Below, one piece after another: positions 1 to 7,872 of a stretch of DNA of 64,000 nucleotides. Position numbers and translations under genes: made by a program. The notes beneath the pieces are model-generated. The model worked only from the letters and a program-made list of their open reading frames with translations, searched no databases and was not told where the DNA came from. Source of the stretch: Candidatus Pullichristensenella stercorigallinarum (lineage in GTDB: Bacteria > Bacillota > Clostridia > Christensenellales > Aristaeellaceae); NCBI GenBank assembly GCA_018712945.1, contig DVFZ01000103.1, forward strand, positions 1 through 64,000. Reading direction: 5' to 3'. Position 1 is the stretch's first letter. Each line of letters opens with the position of its first letter.

Positions 1-1
1 C

Positions 2-85
2 TGTGAATTTGACCGGTCTGAACTCGATCAGGAAAACATCGTAGCGGCGGCGATAGGAGGTACGAACAATGGAGCAAACCAATAG
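2..85 (+). CDS. C-terminal end of a sugar ABC transporter ATP-binding protein (partial)
   Basis: Only the last 27 codons are inside the window, ending in a TAG that lies within the start of the next gene (17-nt overlap). The visible tail, including FDRSELDQENIVAAAIGG, matches the usual end of RbsA/MglA-type sugar importer ATPases, where the last residues read like 'SELTQEKIMAAATGG'. Overlap with an RbsC-type permease is the normal order in such operons, so translational coupling is likely. The ATPase motifs lie upstream of the window, so the call rests on the tail and the context. Confidence 0.7.
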   Translation, partial: CEFDRSELDQENIVAAAIGGTNNGANQ

Positions 86-1049
86 GATGTCCTTTAAGAA
101 GTTTCTCAAAGCCGATTCCTTGGCCATCATAGTTGCGCTCATCGTCGAGATCATAATTTTCGGAATTCTCTCCCCGTATTTCTTTACCAGCGGAAATCTG
201 TTGACGATCTTGCAGTATTGCGCGTTGACGGGTCTGGCCGCTTTGCCGATGACGCTTCTGATGATCTCCGCGAATTTTGATATGTCGCTGGGGTCGCAGG
301 TTGCCCTGTGCTCCTGCGTTGTGGGTATGATCTGCCGCAGTACAGATATTGGATGGGGTACGGTGCTCCTCGCCATGGTGGTGGCAATCGTCATCGGCGC
401 GATCTGCGGCTTCATAAATTCCTTCTTCATCATGAAAGTCAATTTGCCGCCTTTTATCGCCACAATGGCAATGATGCAGGCGCTGCGCGGCTGTGCCTAT
501 CTTATGACGAACGGTCAGTCCATCATGCTGATGAGCCCTGTATTTGGCGTGTTGGGCCGTGGCAGGACGTTTGGAATCCCGAACACAGTGTATATTTTCG
601 TCGTCTTTGTCGTGATCTTTGCGTTCATCGCGAAATACACCGTGTTTGGCCGCCGCGCGTATACCATTGGCGGAAACGATGTTGCCGCCCGCCTTTCCGG
701 CATCAACGTCCAAAGAACTTCCATGATTCTTTACATGCTTACCGGCGCAATGTGCGGCCTGGTTGGGTTGCTGACGGCTTCTCAGCTTGGGTCTGCCATT
801 CCCTCCAGCCACAATGACTTTGCGTTTGACGTTATCTCCGCGGTTGTCCTTGGCGGCGTGGCGATGAACGGCGGCAAGGGAACCATTGGCGGAACGGTTG
901 TAGGCGTTCTGGTTCTGGCGATTTTGGATAACGGCCTGATTATGCTGAATGTGTCGTCCCACTGGCAGCTTGTGTGTTCGGGCATCGTGTTGCTCCTGGC
1001 TGTGTCCATCGACTCCCTGAAGCAGATGCGCATGAAAACCAAGGGATAA
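69..1049 (+). CDS. Ribose/sugar-type ABC transporter permease (RbsC family)
   Basis: 326 aa, a usual length for the branched-chain/ribose permease family. The protein is almost wholly hydrophobic with 8-10 predicted membrane segments. It carries the family signature in its last third, VVLGGVAMNGGKGTIGGT (about residues 259-276), which contacts the ATPase, and the NFDMSLGSQVAL stretch early on. It would form the channel of a sugar importer with the ATPase encoded just upstream. The start is supported by GGAGG nine bases before the ATG. It is followed by a strong hairpin terminator, so it is the last gene of its operon. The sugar cannot be told from the permease alone. Confidence 0.9.
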   Translation: MEQTNRMSFKKFLKADSLAIIVALIVEIIIFGILSPYFFTSGNLLTILQYCALTGLAALPMTLLMISANFDMSLGSQVALCSCVVGMICRSTDIGWGTVLLAMVVAIVIGAICGFINSFFIMKVNLPPFIATMAMMQALRGCAYLMTNGQSIMLMSPVFGVLGRGRTFGIPNTVYIFVVFVVIFAFIAKYTVFGRRAYTIGGNDVAARLSGINVQRTSMILYMLTGAMCGLVGLLTASQLGSAIPSSHNDFAFDVISAVVLGGVAMNGGKGTIGGTVVGVLVLAILDNGLIMLNVSSHWQLVCSGIVLLLAVSIDSLKQMRMKTKG

Positions 1050-1120
1050 GCCGAACGGGACAGGTCGCATATACGCACGGTTTTTCTGCGGATACCATTG
1101 TTTTTGCAAGGAGTCACGAA

Positions 1121-1160
1121 TCCCTGCCAGTTTTTGCGATAAAGCTGGCAGGGACTTTTT
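1121..1160 (+). terminator. Rho-independent terminator of the sugar transporter operon
   Basis: A perfect 10-bp stem, TCCCTGCCAG (1121-1130) with CTGGCAGGGA (1145-1154), is followed by CTTTTTAT. It ends the permease transcript. Confidence 0.9.
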
Positions 1161-1165
1161 ATCTC

Positions 1166-1194
1166 TTTACGGTCGAAGGCGATCGTGTTATAAT
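1166..1194 (+). promoter_or_regulatory. Sigma-A promoter TTTACG-17-TATAAT
   Basis: TTTACG at 1166-1171 and a perfect TATAAT at 1189-1194 are separated by 17 bases, directly after the previous terminator. No convincing protein gene follows for over 400 bases, so the promoter probably drives a non-coding RNA. Confidence 0.6.
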
Positions 1195-1200
1195 GAATTG

Positions 1201-1490
1201 TTCGCGGGCAACCGGGAGTTGTAACACCATCCGTTTGCAAGGAGCTTGGGAACCATGCCTGAAAAGTTCATAGCATTGAACGAGGGGCAATCAAGGGGTA
1301 GATAATAATTAGCAGACCGCTGTGTCTCCCGGCAGGGCACGACATTGTTGTAAGCAAGATGGACGGCAGAAACTTGAACCGATGGGGCTATGTGAGGCTG
1401 AGAACAGCACCATGGATTTGTAAACAAATCTTTGACCACGATGGATCTCAAGAAACTCGCCATCCACATGTGGCGGCCTTTGTTGTTTTT
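1201..1490 (+). ncRNA. Candidate structured non-coding RNA
   Basis: This 290-base stretch follows a near-consensus promoter and holds no plausible gene. Its first 120 bases fold on paper into one long irregular stem: CCGGGAG with CTCCCGG (1211-1217/1326-1332), ACAC with GTGT, GTTTGC with GCAGAC, CTTG with CAAG, GCC with GGC and GTTC with GAAC, all nested in order. A further palindrome, GATTTGTAAACAAATC, lies near 1415-1430. The region ends with a weak terminator-like hairpin (CGCCA/TGGCG around 1459-1475) before T-rich DNA. I could not match it to 6S RNA, RNase P RNA, tmRNA or SRP RNA by their conserved motifs. A decayed gene is the alternative. Confidence 0.35.
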
Positions 1491-1607
1491 CCCTTTCTTC
1501 TTATGCTTCGATCTCCTTCGTTGCGTCGTAATGGGCGCTTTTCCCACAAAGAATTCATGGACATCCCATATTTTTGCATATTACAGCAAATTTTTCTTCG
1601 CAAACCG

Positions 1608-1632
1608 GCAACTTTTCATACCCCATATGCGT
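1608..1632 (+). promoter_or_regulatory. Putative ECF sigma autoregulatory promoter (GCAAC-N17-CGT)
   Basis: GCAAC at 1608-1612 and CGT at 1630-1632 are separated by 17 bases, 34 bases before the sigma factor start. AAC-N16/17-CGT is the usual shape of ECF promoters such as those of sigma-W. The same motif with identical spacing precedes the second ECF sigma gene at 11437-11461. Confidence 0.45.
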
Positions 1633-1665
1633 TTACCAGGTACAGGGAAGCGGGGAGGTGCGCTC

Positions 1666-2202
1666 ATGGAGGCTCGGGCGCTTTTGCAGGCGGCAAAACG
1701 AGGCGATGCGCGGGCGTTGGAAGAACTGTGCGCGTTGTATCATCCCCGCTTGTGCCGCTATGCCTATGCGCTCACCCGCTCGCGCGAGGCCGCCGAGGAT
1801 GTGGCGCAGGATACGCTGGTGGCCATGCTGCGCGCCCTGCCGGGCTTTCGCGGCGCGGACGCGGGCAAGTTTGAAGGCTGGCTTCTGCGCATCGCCCGCA
1901 ACCGCGTATACAGCGAGGCCCGCCGCCGCAAGCCCGTGCCGCTGCCCGAGGGCTTTGACCCGCCCGACCCCGCGCCGCCGCCGGGGGAACGCCTCGAACG
2001 CACCGAGCGCCGCACGCACATCCTGCGGGCATTGGATAGCCTGGACGCGGAAATGCGGGAAATGGTGATCCTGCGCTACGAAATGGAGCTTTCCTATGCG
2101 CAGATCGCCGCCGCAATGGAGATTTCCCAGACGCGGGTGAAGTGGCGGCTGCGCGACGCGCGTGAGAAGCTGCGCACGCTGTTGGAAGGAGAGGACGTTT
2201 GA
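1666..2202 (+). CDS. ECF-type RNA polymerase sigma factor
   Basis: 178 aa, typical for group 4 (ECF) sigma factors. The region 2 part includes LCRYAYALTRSREAAEDVAQDTLVAMLRAL (written here as recognised blocks LCRYAYALTRS and AAEDVAQDTLVAML), and region 4 is YAQIAAAMEISQTRVKWRLRDAREKL, a clear helix-turn-helix. The ATG was chosen because GGGGAGG lies eight bases upstream and because it begins at the conserved part; the frame is open further upstream but without a ribosome site. Two membrane proteins follow and one of them may act as the anti-sigma partner. A matching ECF promoter motif upstream suggests autoregulation. Confidence 0.9.
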   Translation: MEARALLQAAKRGDARALEELCALYHPRLCRYAYALTRSREAAEDVAQDTLVAMLRALPGFRGADAGKFEGWLLRIARNRVYSEARRRKPVPLPEGFDPPDPAPPPGERLERTERRTHILRALDSLDAEMREMVILRYEMELSYAQIAAAMEISQTRVKWRLRDAREKLRTLLEGEDV

Positions 2203-2325
2203 GGGACGCTCCTTCCCACGTGAAGGAGACAGCGCCGGGACGTACACGCAAGCCCCGGCGGTGGACAAAGGGAATTTTTCGGCATGCGCGCCGGGAAAGG
2301 GGCGCATGCCCGGGGAGGATAGACG

Positions 2326-2640
2326 ATGAACGACAAGTTGTTTGCCGGTATGGAATGGCCGACCGGAGAGGCAGTGAACGCCCTGCGCGCGGAAGTGTGG
2401 GCGGCGGCGGCGCGGCTGGCGCAAAAGCGCAGGCGGCGGCGGGAAACGCTGGTATTTGCGCTGGCCTTGTGCGCGTTCGCGCTGGGGCTGGGAACGGGCC
2501 TGTGGCTGACGCTCGCGGGGGAGGCGGCGATGGCAAAACTTTCCACAGGGCTGAAAGCGGCGGGTGTCTGCGCCGGCATAACGCTGCTTTTCTCGCCGCT
2601 GCTGGCCTACTTTATGGAGGGGAGAGAGGGAAATGCGTAA
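2326..2640 (+). CDS. Small two-helix membrane protein, possible anti-sigma partner
   Basis: 104 aa with a basic patch (KRRRRRE) around residue 36 followed by two hydrophobic segments (about 41-65 and 80-96). I recognise no domain. It sits 123 bases after an ECF sigma gene and overlaps the next membrane-protein gene by eight bases, so the three probably form one unit. The gap before it holds an inverted repeat, GGCATGCGCGCC with GGGGCGCATGCC (about 2280-2311), which could be a partial terminator or an mRNA stabiliser. The position suggests a membrane anchor or anti-sigma role, but no cytoplasmic zinc-binding anti-sigma motif is present. Confidence 0.6.
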   Translation: MNDKLFAGMEWPTGEAVNALRAEVWAAAARLAQKRRRRRETLVFALALCAFALGLGTGLWLTLAGEAAMAKLSTGLKAAGVCAGITLLFSPLLAYFMEGREGNA

Positions 2641-3826
2641 AAATGGGAAAAAGAGGGACTTTCTGGCGATCTTGCTCGTGTGCCTGCTCATCCTGTCGCT
2701 GGGGGCGGCAGGGCTGAGCGTATATCTTGAACGCGCTTATCAGGACTGCACATCCAGCGAGGAAGCGCTGGAACGCCTCCTGGACGGCATCGAGGCCGCG
2801 GCAAACGCAGGTGGCGCGCCAGCGGTGGAGGATTTTGACGTTGCAACGTATGCTCTCTGGGAGGGCTGGGAGGCCAGCTTCAACGCTGTGCTTGTGGACG
2901 GGGAAGGCGAAATACTCGCCCAAACGGGGGAATTGGTCTGCGGGGATCTGTCTGCGCTCAATATGATGCTGGCGCGTTACGACCGCCCCATTGAACTGCC
3001 CGCTGTGACAGACGCGGACGGTGCAAACGTCCACCGGACGGTCTACGGGCGGCTCGGTCTGCTCACCGGCGAGGACGGCCAGACCATCGCCCGCTTCATC
3101 GCCGATTGCGATGGGGAGGACGTGCCGCTCAAGACGGGCAGCATATCCACGCCCACATACGCCCACTATTTTCCCAGCCTCGACAGGGAGCTTTACGCCC
3201 GCATGACCAGCGAGGGTTACTACGAGGAACAGACCGCCACCGTCAGCGACGAAGATATCGCGGAGGCCGAGGCCTACGTCCGTTGGGAAAACGAAGAACT
3301 TACACAGGTGGGCGAGCTGCGCGCCGAAGTTCGCCCCCTCATGGGCACGTTCACCGGCCGCACGCTGATCGCTTTCTATCTGGATAACGCCGGGATGCGC
3401 TCCATGGACGCGGCCAGAATGCAGATCCACATCTGGGCAGTCGAGGCCGTCACATGGGCCATCGTCCTCTACGCCGCCTTCAGCCTCTTGCTCGCCGTCT
3501 GGGTGTTCCGCGACGCGCGCAGGCGCGACTTCCTGCCCGCCATGTGGGGGCTTCTGACGCTGATTGGCAACGTGGTGGCCTGGCTTGTGTACATGCTGGT
3601 GCGCTCGCGCGGCATGGGCAGCCGCTGCCCGCGCTGCGGCACGGCGTTGCGCGGCGAATTCGCCTATTGCCCGGCCTGCGGCCTGCAGGTCCACCGCTCC
3701 TGCGCTTCCTGTGGCCGCGCCGCCGAAGATGCCTGGAAGGTTTGTCCTTACTGCGGTTCGGAGCTTCCCGAATCGCCCAAGGCCGATGCGAATGGCGCGT
3801 TGCCCGAAGAAAAGGCGAATCCCTGA
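2633..3826 (+). CDS. Membrane protein with extracytoplasmic sensor-like domain and double zinc ribbon
   Basis: 397 aa. An N-terminal membrane helix (about 9-31) leads to a roughly 230-residue domain rich in acidic residues, then two more membrane helices (about 272-322) and a C-terminal double zinc ribbon: CPRCG with CPACG, and CASCG with CPYCG (about 335-378). Because two helices separate them, the first domain should be outside the cell and the ribbons inside. It follows the ECF sigma factor and small membrane protein and overlaps the latter by eight bases. A signal-transduction role is an inference; no enzyme motif is seen. GC-rich hairpins follow the gene. Confidence 0.65.
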   Translation: MRKNGKKRDFLAILLVCLLILSLGAAGLSVYLERAYQDCTSSEEALERLLDGIEAAANAGGAPAVEDFDVATYALWEGWEASFNAVLVDGEGEILAQTGELVCGDLSALNMMLARYDRPIELPAVTDADGANVHRTVYGRLGLLTGEDGQTIARFIADCDGEDVPLKTGSISTPTYAHYFPSLDRELYARMTSEGYYEEQTATVSDEDIAEAEAYVRWENEELTQVGELRAEVRPLMGTFTGRTLIAFYLDNAGMRSMDAARMQIHIWAVEAVTWAIVLYAAFSLLLAVWVFRDARRRDFLPAMWGLLTLIGNVVAWLVYMLVRSRGMGSRCPRCGTALRGEFAYCPACGLQVHRSCASCGRAAEDAWKVCPYCGSELPESPKADANGALPEEKANP

Positions 3827-3855
3827 CGGCCCAACCGTTTTTTCCGTGCGCCCAC

Positions 3856-3886
3856 GGCCCCGCGCCCGCAACGCGGGGCCAGTTTC
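3856..3886 (+). terminator. Likely terminator of the first sigma-factor operon
   Basis: GGCCCCGC (3856-3863) pairs with GCGGGGCC (3873-3880), followed by a modest T/C-rich tail. A second perfect hairpin, CCTCGCAAAA with TTTTGCGAGG (3926-3952), follows with a short T run. Together they separate this operon from the T-box region. Confidence 0.55.
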
Positions 3887-4012
3887 CTTCCAGAGAAACT
3901 TTCCCGACCGCTTCCCCTGCAAAACCCTCGCAAAATCAAGGCTTTTGCGAGGCTGTTTGCATCTTTTATACGGCAAGCATGCGCGCCTGGTAAAATTTTT
4001 TGCAAAAAGGGG

Positions 4013-4041
4013 TTGACAAACGGGGAAAATGGTTGTATCAT
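4013..4041 (+). promoter_or_regulatory. Sigma-A promoter TTGACA-17-TATCAT driving the T-box leader
   Basis: A perfect TTGACA at 4013-4018 is spaced 17 bases from TATCAT at 4036-4041. The transcript start would fall at the base of T-box stem I. Confidence 0.85.
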
Positions 4042-4045
4042 TGCA

Positions 4046-4300
4046 TCAACCGTTGAGGGAGAAAAGTACCCGGAACGGCGTCCTTCAAAGAGAGTCGCGG
4101 GCGGTGGAATCGCGGCAGGGAGGCGTCCGGAGAATGGGCTTCCGAGGGCGCTCTTGAAGTCACAGTAGGGAGCGACGGGAACCGCACCCGTTATCATGGC
4201 GGCATGTGTGATGGCACATGGAGCGAGTGGGTCGAAAGACCAAGTTGAGTGGCACCGCGGGCAACCGTCTCAAGCAAATGGCTTGAGGCGTTTTTTGTTT
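4046..4300 (+). promoter_or_regulatory. T-box riboswitch, predicted tRNA-Trp (UGG specifier)
   Basis: The leader has the landmarks of a T-box in the right order. An AGTA motif follows the base of stem I. An upper stem, CCGGAACG with CGTCCGG, is followed at once by the specifier segment AGAATGGGCT, placing UGG (4135-4137) at the codon position with a purine after it. The T-box sequence TGGCACCGCGGG lies at 4249-4261, and the terminator is CGTCTCAAGC (4266-4275) with GCTTGAGGCG (4281-4290) plus six T. Uncharged tRNA-Trp should stabilise the antiterminator and switch on the transporter downstream. Family T-box is nearly certain; the specifier reading is slightly less so. Confidence 0.93.
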
Positions 4301-4352
4301 CCCCCGGCTCAACGGCCTTCCATCAAAAATTATTTTTTGAGGAGGAACCCCC

Positions 4353-5306
4353 ATGAAGAAGTTTGCCGCCCTGATGATCGCCGTGATCCTTGCCCTGTCC
4401 TGCTTTGCCTTTGCCGAGGAAGAAAGCTATACCATCGGCATCGCCCAGTTCGCCGAGCACGGCTCTTTGGACAACTGCCGCGAAGGCTTCCTGGCTGGTC
4501 TTGCCGAGGAAGGCATCGTCGAAGGCGAGAATCTTACCGTCGAATACCAGAACGCCCAGGCCGACACCAGCATGGCGACGACGATTGCATCGAACTTCGT
4601 GGCCAACGGCTACGACCTGATTTGCGCCATTGCCACGCCGATGGCCGTGTGCGCCTACAACGCCGCCGAGGACGCCATTCCCGTGATTTATACCGCCGTT
4701 TCCGCGCCGGAAGAAGCCGGCCTGACCGATGGCGGCAACGTCACCGGCACCAGCGACGAACTGCCCGTGGCCCAGCAGCTTGCAACCATCCGCGCCATGT
4801 TGCCCGAGGCTGAAAACATTGGCATCCTCTACACCGTGGGCGAGACCAACAGCCTTGTGCAGCTGGAAACCTACAAGGAGTTGGCTGGCGATTACGGCTT
4901 CACCATCGTGGAAAGCGGCGTCACCAGCGGTGCGGACATCGCCCTGGCCGTGCCCCAGCTTCTGCCGCAGGTGGATTGCCTGACCATGCTCACCGACAAC
5001 ACGGTGGTGCAGTACCTCGAAGTGGTGCTCGATGAGACCGACGCCGCGGGCATCCCGGTGTTTGGCAGCGAGATCGAGCAGGTGACGTTGGGTTGCGTGG
5101 CCGCCGAGGGCCTGGACTACGTGGCGCTGGGTATGCAGACTGGCCGCATGGCCGCCCGCGTGCTCAAGGGCGAAGCCAACGCTGCCGACATCCCCTATGA
5201 GACGATTGAGGAAAGCGCACTCTACGTCAACACCGCCGCCTGCGAGGCTTTGGGCGTGACCATCCCCGAAGAACTGATGGCGCGCGCCACTGACATGGCC
5301 GAATAA
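4353..5306 (+). CDS. trpX: Substrate-binding protein of a predicted tryptophan ABC importer
   Basis: 317 aa with a signal peptide (cleavage probably after AFA, about residue 20). It belongs to the family of ABC substrate-binding proteins named tryptophan/tyrosine transport system (ABC_sub_bind): YTIGIAQFAEHGSLDNCREGF at the start of the mature protein, then VEYQNAQAD and FGSEIEQV further on (quoted here in short blocks). The GGAGG site and ATG are unambiguous. It is first in an operon with a permease and an ATPase, under a Trp-specific T-box, which fits the predicted TrpXYZ system of Firmicutes. A hairpin-forming GC-rich spacer (about 5320-5345) separates it from the permease, as often seen after highly expressed binding-protein genes. 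Confidence 0.9.
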   Translation: MKKFAALMIAVILALSCFAFAEEESYTIGIAQFAEHGSLDNCREGFLAGLAEEGIVEGENLTVEYQNAQADTSMATTIASNFVANGYDLICAIATPMAVCAYNAAEDAIPVIYTAVSAPEEAGLTDGGNVTGTSDELPVAQQLATIRAMLPEAENIGILYTVGETNSLVQLETYKELAGDYGFTIVESGVTSGADIALAVPQLLPQVDCLTMLTDNTVVQYLEVVLDETDAAGIPVFGSEIEQVTLGCVAAEGLDYVALGMQTGRMAARVLKGEANAADIPYETIEESALYVNTAACEALGVTIPEELMARATDMAE

Positions 5307-5414
5307 GATGGGGCGCCCGGCCTGGATTTCTCCGGGCCGGGCGGCCTGCGGGCGCGCCCTGCGTCGGACGCGGCCGCAAGCCGCCCGGAAAACACGACGG
5401 AAGGATGGGATACC

Positions 5415-6317
5415 GTGCTGACGAATTTTGTAAACGCCCTGCCCAGCACCCTGGAACAGGGGTTGATTTACGCCCTGCTGGCGATGGGCGTTTTGATTAC
5501 CTATACAATCCTTGATTTCCCCGACCTGTCTGTGGACGGCACCTTCCCGCTGGGCGGCGTCATTTCCACGATGATGATTGCCGCCGGGCAAAGCCCGATG
5601 CTGGCGCTGCTGGCGGCGGTGGCGGGCGGCGCGGTGGCCGGGCTGTGTACGGGGCTTATCCACGTCAAGCTCAAGGTGCGCGATTTGTTTTCCGGCATCA
5701 TCGTCTCCACGGCGCTCTACTCCATCAATTTGAAGATTTCCGGGGGCAAGTCGCTGGCGACCATCGGTCGTCAGGACGTGACCCTGTTTCAGAACAATGC
5801 CCTCGCGGATTTCCTCGGCGGCATTGTCGGGGATTACAGCACGCTGGTGATTATCATCCTGGTGGTGCTGGTGATGAAAATCCTGCTCGACCTGTTTCTC
5901 AAGACACGCGCGGGCTACCTTTTGCGCGCCGTGGGCGATAATGAGCGCGTGGTGACGGCGCTGGCCTGCGACAAGGGGCGGGTGAAGATTGTCGGCCTGA
6001 TGATTGCCAATGCCTTCGCGGCGCTCTCAGGCGCGGTGCTCTGTCAGCACCAGCGCATGTTCGAGGTGTCCATGGGCACGGGTTCCATGGTGCTGGCGTT
6101 GGCCAGCGTCATCATCGGCATGAACATCTTCCGCCGCGTTTCCTTTGTCAAGGGCACCACGGCGGCCATCGCCGGTGCGATTGTATACCGCATGTGCGTG
6201 TCCCTGGCCATTGCCTGCGGCATGGGCGCCAGCGATTTGAAGCTCATCACCGCCGTTTTGTTCCTCCTCATCCTCGCGGCGGGACTTTTGCGCAAGGGAG
6301 GGAAGAAGCATGCTTGA
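5415..6317 (+). CDS. trpY: Permease of the predicted tryptophan ABC importer
   Basis: 300 aa, strongly hydrophobic with about eight membrane helices. It contains the family stretch YTILDFPDLSVDGTFPLG (about 31-48), in which the DLSVDGTF motif is shared by this type of binding-protein-dependent permease. GTG or a nearby start follows AAGGATGGG; the annotated start gives the full first helix. The gene ends eight bases inside the ATPase gene, implying coupled translation. It would form the homodimeric channel with the neighbouring ATPase and receive substrate from the TrpX-type protein upstream. Confidence 0.88.
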   Translation: MLTNFVNALPSTLEQGLIYALLAMGVLITYTILDFPDLSVDGTFPLGGVISTMMIAAGQSPMLALLAAVAGGAVAGLCTGLIHVKLKVRDLFSGIIVSTALYSINLKISGGKSLATIGRQDVTLFQNNALADFLGGIVGDYSTLVIIILVVLVMKILLDLFLKTRAGYLLRAVGDNERVVTALACDKGRVKIVGLMIANAFAALSGAVLCQHQRMFEVSMGTGSMVLALASVIIGMNIFRRVSFVKGTTAAIAGAIVYRMCVSLAIACGMGASDLKLITAVLFLLILAAGLLRKGGKKHA

Positions 6318-7083
6318 ATTGCGCAACATCTGCAAGGTCTACAACCCCGGCACTGTGCAGGAAATCTGCCTGTTTGAGAATTTCAATCTTTCCGTGCCGG
6401 AGGGGCAGTTTGTCTCCGTGGTCGGCTCGAACGGCTCAGGCAAAACCAGCATGCTCAATATACTCTGCGGCTCTATCCCCGCGGATTCGGGCAGCATACT
6501 GCTCGGCGGCAAGGATATCGTGCGCGAAAGCGAACACCGCCGCGCCCGGCGCATGGGCCGCGTCTACCAGAACCCGGCCATGGGCACCTGCGGTTCGATG
6601 ACCATTCTGGAAAACATGGCTCTGGCCGACAACAAGGGCAAGCCATATAACCTGCGTCCCGGCACCGACCGCCGCCGCGTGGAAGCGTACAAGGAGCTTT
6701 TGCGCCCGCTGGGCCTGGGCCTGGAGAACATGCTTTCCTCCAAAGTGGGCAGCCTTTCCGGCGGCCAGAGGCAGGCGCTTTCGCTGATTATGTCGTCGAT
6801 GACGCCGATAGAGTTTTTGATTCTCGACGAACATACCGCCGCCCTCGACCCCAAGACCGCCGAGATCATTATGGAGCTGACCAACCGCATCGTGCGCGAA
6901 AAGAAGCTCACCGCCCTGATGGTCACGCACAACCTGCGCTATGCCCTCGAATATGGTGACCGCCTGCTGATGATGCACCAGGGCGGCATCGTGCTGGACA
7001 AGGCCGGGGAGGAAAAGCAGAATGTGCGCATGGACGATATCCTGAAGATATTCAACGAGATCAGCATCGAGTGCGGCAATTAG
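6310..7083 (+). CDS. trpZ: ATP-binding protein of the predicted tryptophan ABC importer
   Basis: 257 aa. It has a Walker A motif GSNGSGKTS (about 38-46), the ABC signature SLSGGQRQAL (about 148-157) and Walker B LILDEHTAALDP, where the DEHTAALDP form is typical of this transporter family. A switch histidine follows in MVTHN. It energises uptake with the permease it overlaps by eight bases. The operon ends with or just after this gene; an acetyltransferase gene begins two bases later and may be co-transcribed. Confidence 0.92.
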   Translation: MLELRNICKVYNPGTVQEICLFENFNLSVPEGQFVSVVGSNGSGKTSMLNILCGSIPADSGSILLGGKDIVRESEHRRARRMGRVYQNPAMGTCGSMTILENMALADNKGKPYNLRPGTDRRRVEAYKELLRPLGLGLENMLSSKVGSLSGGQRQALSLIMSSMTPIEFLILDEHTAALDPKTAEIIMELTNRIVREKKLTALMVTHNLRYALEYGDRLLMMHQGGIVLDKAGEEKQNVRMDDILKIFNEISIECGN

Positions 7084-7085
7084 CC

Positions 7086-7634
7086 ATGAAAGTGATTTTA
7101 CAAACCGAGCGCCTGTTTCTGCGCGAGCTTGTGGAAGGGGACATCCCCGACCTGAAGGAGATATTGCAGGACAGGCGCGTTATGTATGCCTACGGGCATG
7201 ATTTCAGCGACGCGGACGTGCTCGCCTGGTATGAGCGCCAGCAAAGGCGTTATGCCGTCCTCGGCTTCGGCCTCTGGGCGGCGGTGGAAAAGGACAGCGG
7301 CGCGGTGGTGGGCCAGGCGGGATTGATCATGCAGCCCTGCGAGGGTGCGGAAGTTCTCGAAGTGGGCTATCTGCTCAAGTGGAAATACTGGCATCGGGGC
7401 TATGCCCGCGAGGCCGCGCGCGCCTGCCGGGACTATGCGTTCGAAACGTTGGGCGCGGAAAAGGTCTTTTCCATCATCCGCACGGACAATCTGCCCTCCA
7501 TTCGCGTGGCGGAGGGCATCGGCATGCGCCGGGAAAGGGAATTCATGGCGCGCTATTACGCCGGGGACATGCGGCATTATCTGTACGGTGTGCAAGGGGG
7601 AAAGCAGGCGGGAAACGTCGCAAACGGCGTTTGA
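7086..7634 (+). CDS. GNAT family N-acetyltransferase (RimJ/RimL type)
   Basis: 182 aa. The opening LQTERLFLRELVEGD is the standard start of RimJ/RimL-like acetyltransferases. The acetyl-CoA segment YLLKWKYWHRGYAREAAR (about 98-115) holds the Q/R-x-x-G-x-G/A-type loop in the variant form HRGYA, and IIRTDNLPSIRVAEGIGM is the usual alpha-4 region. The ATG at 7086 is preferred to a GTG 15 bases upstream because it begins the conserved domain. The gene starts two bases after the transporter ATPase, so it is likely co-transcribed. The acceptor (a small amine, an amino acid or a protein) cannot be told. Confidence 0.85.
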   Translation: MKVILQTERLFLRELVEGDIPDLKEILQDRRVMYAYGHDFSDADVLAWYERQQRRYAVLGFGLWAAVEKDSGAVVGQAGLIMQPCEGAEVLEVGYLLKWKYWHRGYAREAARACRDYAFETLGAEKVFSIIRTDNLPSIRVAEGIGMRREREFMARYYAGDMRHYLYGVQGGKQAGNVANGV

Positions 7635-7819
7635 AAGCGCTGACAAGTCACGAAAAAATTGCTTTTAAAAAATCAAGACCATTCGTATCGACGTCCATGC
7701 GGCCCGCGTCTCCCTGTGCCAGGCGCGCCCCAAGGCTACCGGTTTTCCCATTGCTCCGCCTGTCCCGACAACAGTTCAGGCCGCGGCGAACGGTTTCAAT
7801 TTATGGCCAACCGGGCCGT

Positions 7820-7866
7820 AAAAAGCGCCCCGCCCCCGCAGCAATGCAGGGGAGCGGGGCGCTTTG
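7820..7866. terminator. Bidirectional terminator between two convergent operons
   Basis: A long GC-rich stem (AGCGCCCCGC near 7824-7833 with GCGGGGCGCT near 7854-7863) is preceded by A residues and followed by T residues on the opposite reading, so it can stop transcription from both sides. The rest of the gap 7635-7819 shows nothing recognisable. Confidence 0.8.
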
Positions 7867-7872
7867 CCTCTC

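Noticed and set aside
1188-1547. A 119-codon frame on the minus strand in the gap before the first sigma gene
   Set aside because: No ribosome site, protein-like pattern or known motif; the same DNA fits a structured RNA better.
7635-7819. Possible third copy of the 199-bp element (GCGCTGACAAGTCACG near 7637)
   Set aside because: Only about 12 bases resemble the element's start; none of its hairpins follows.
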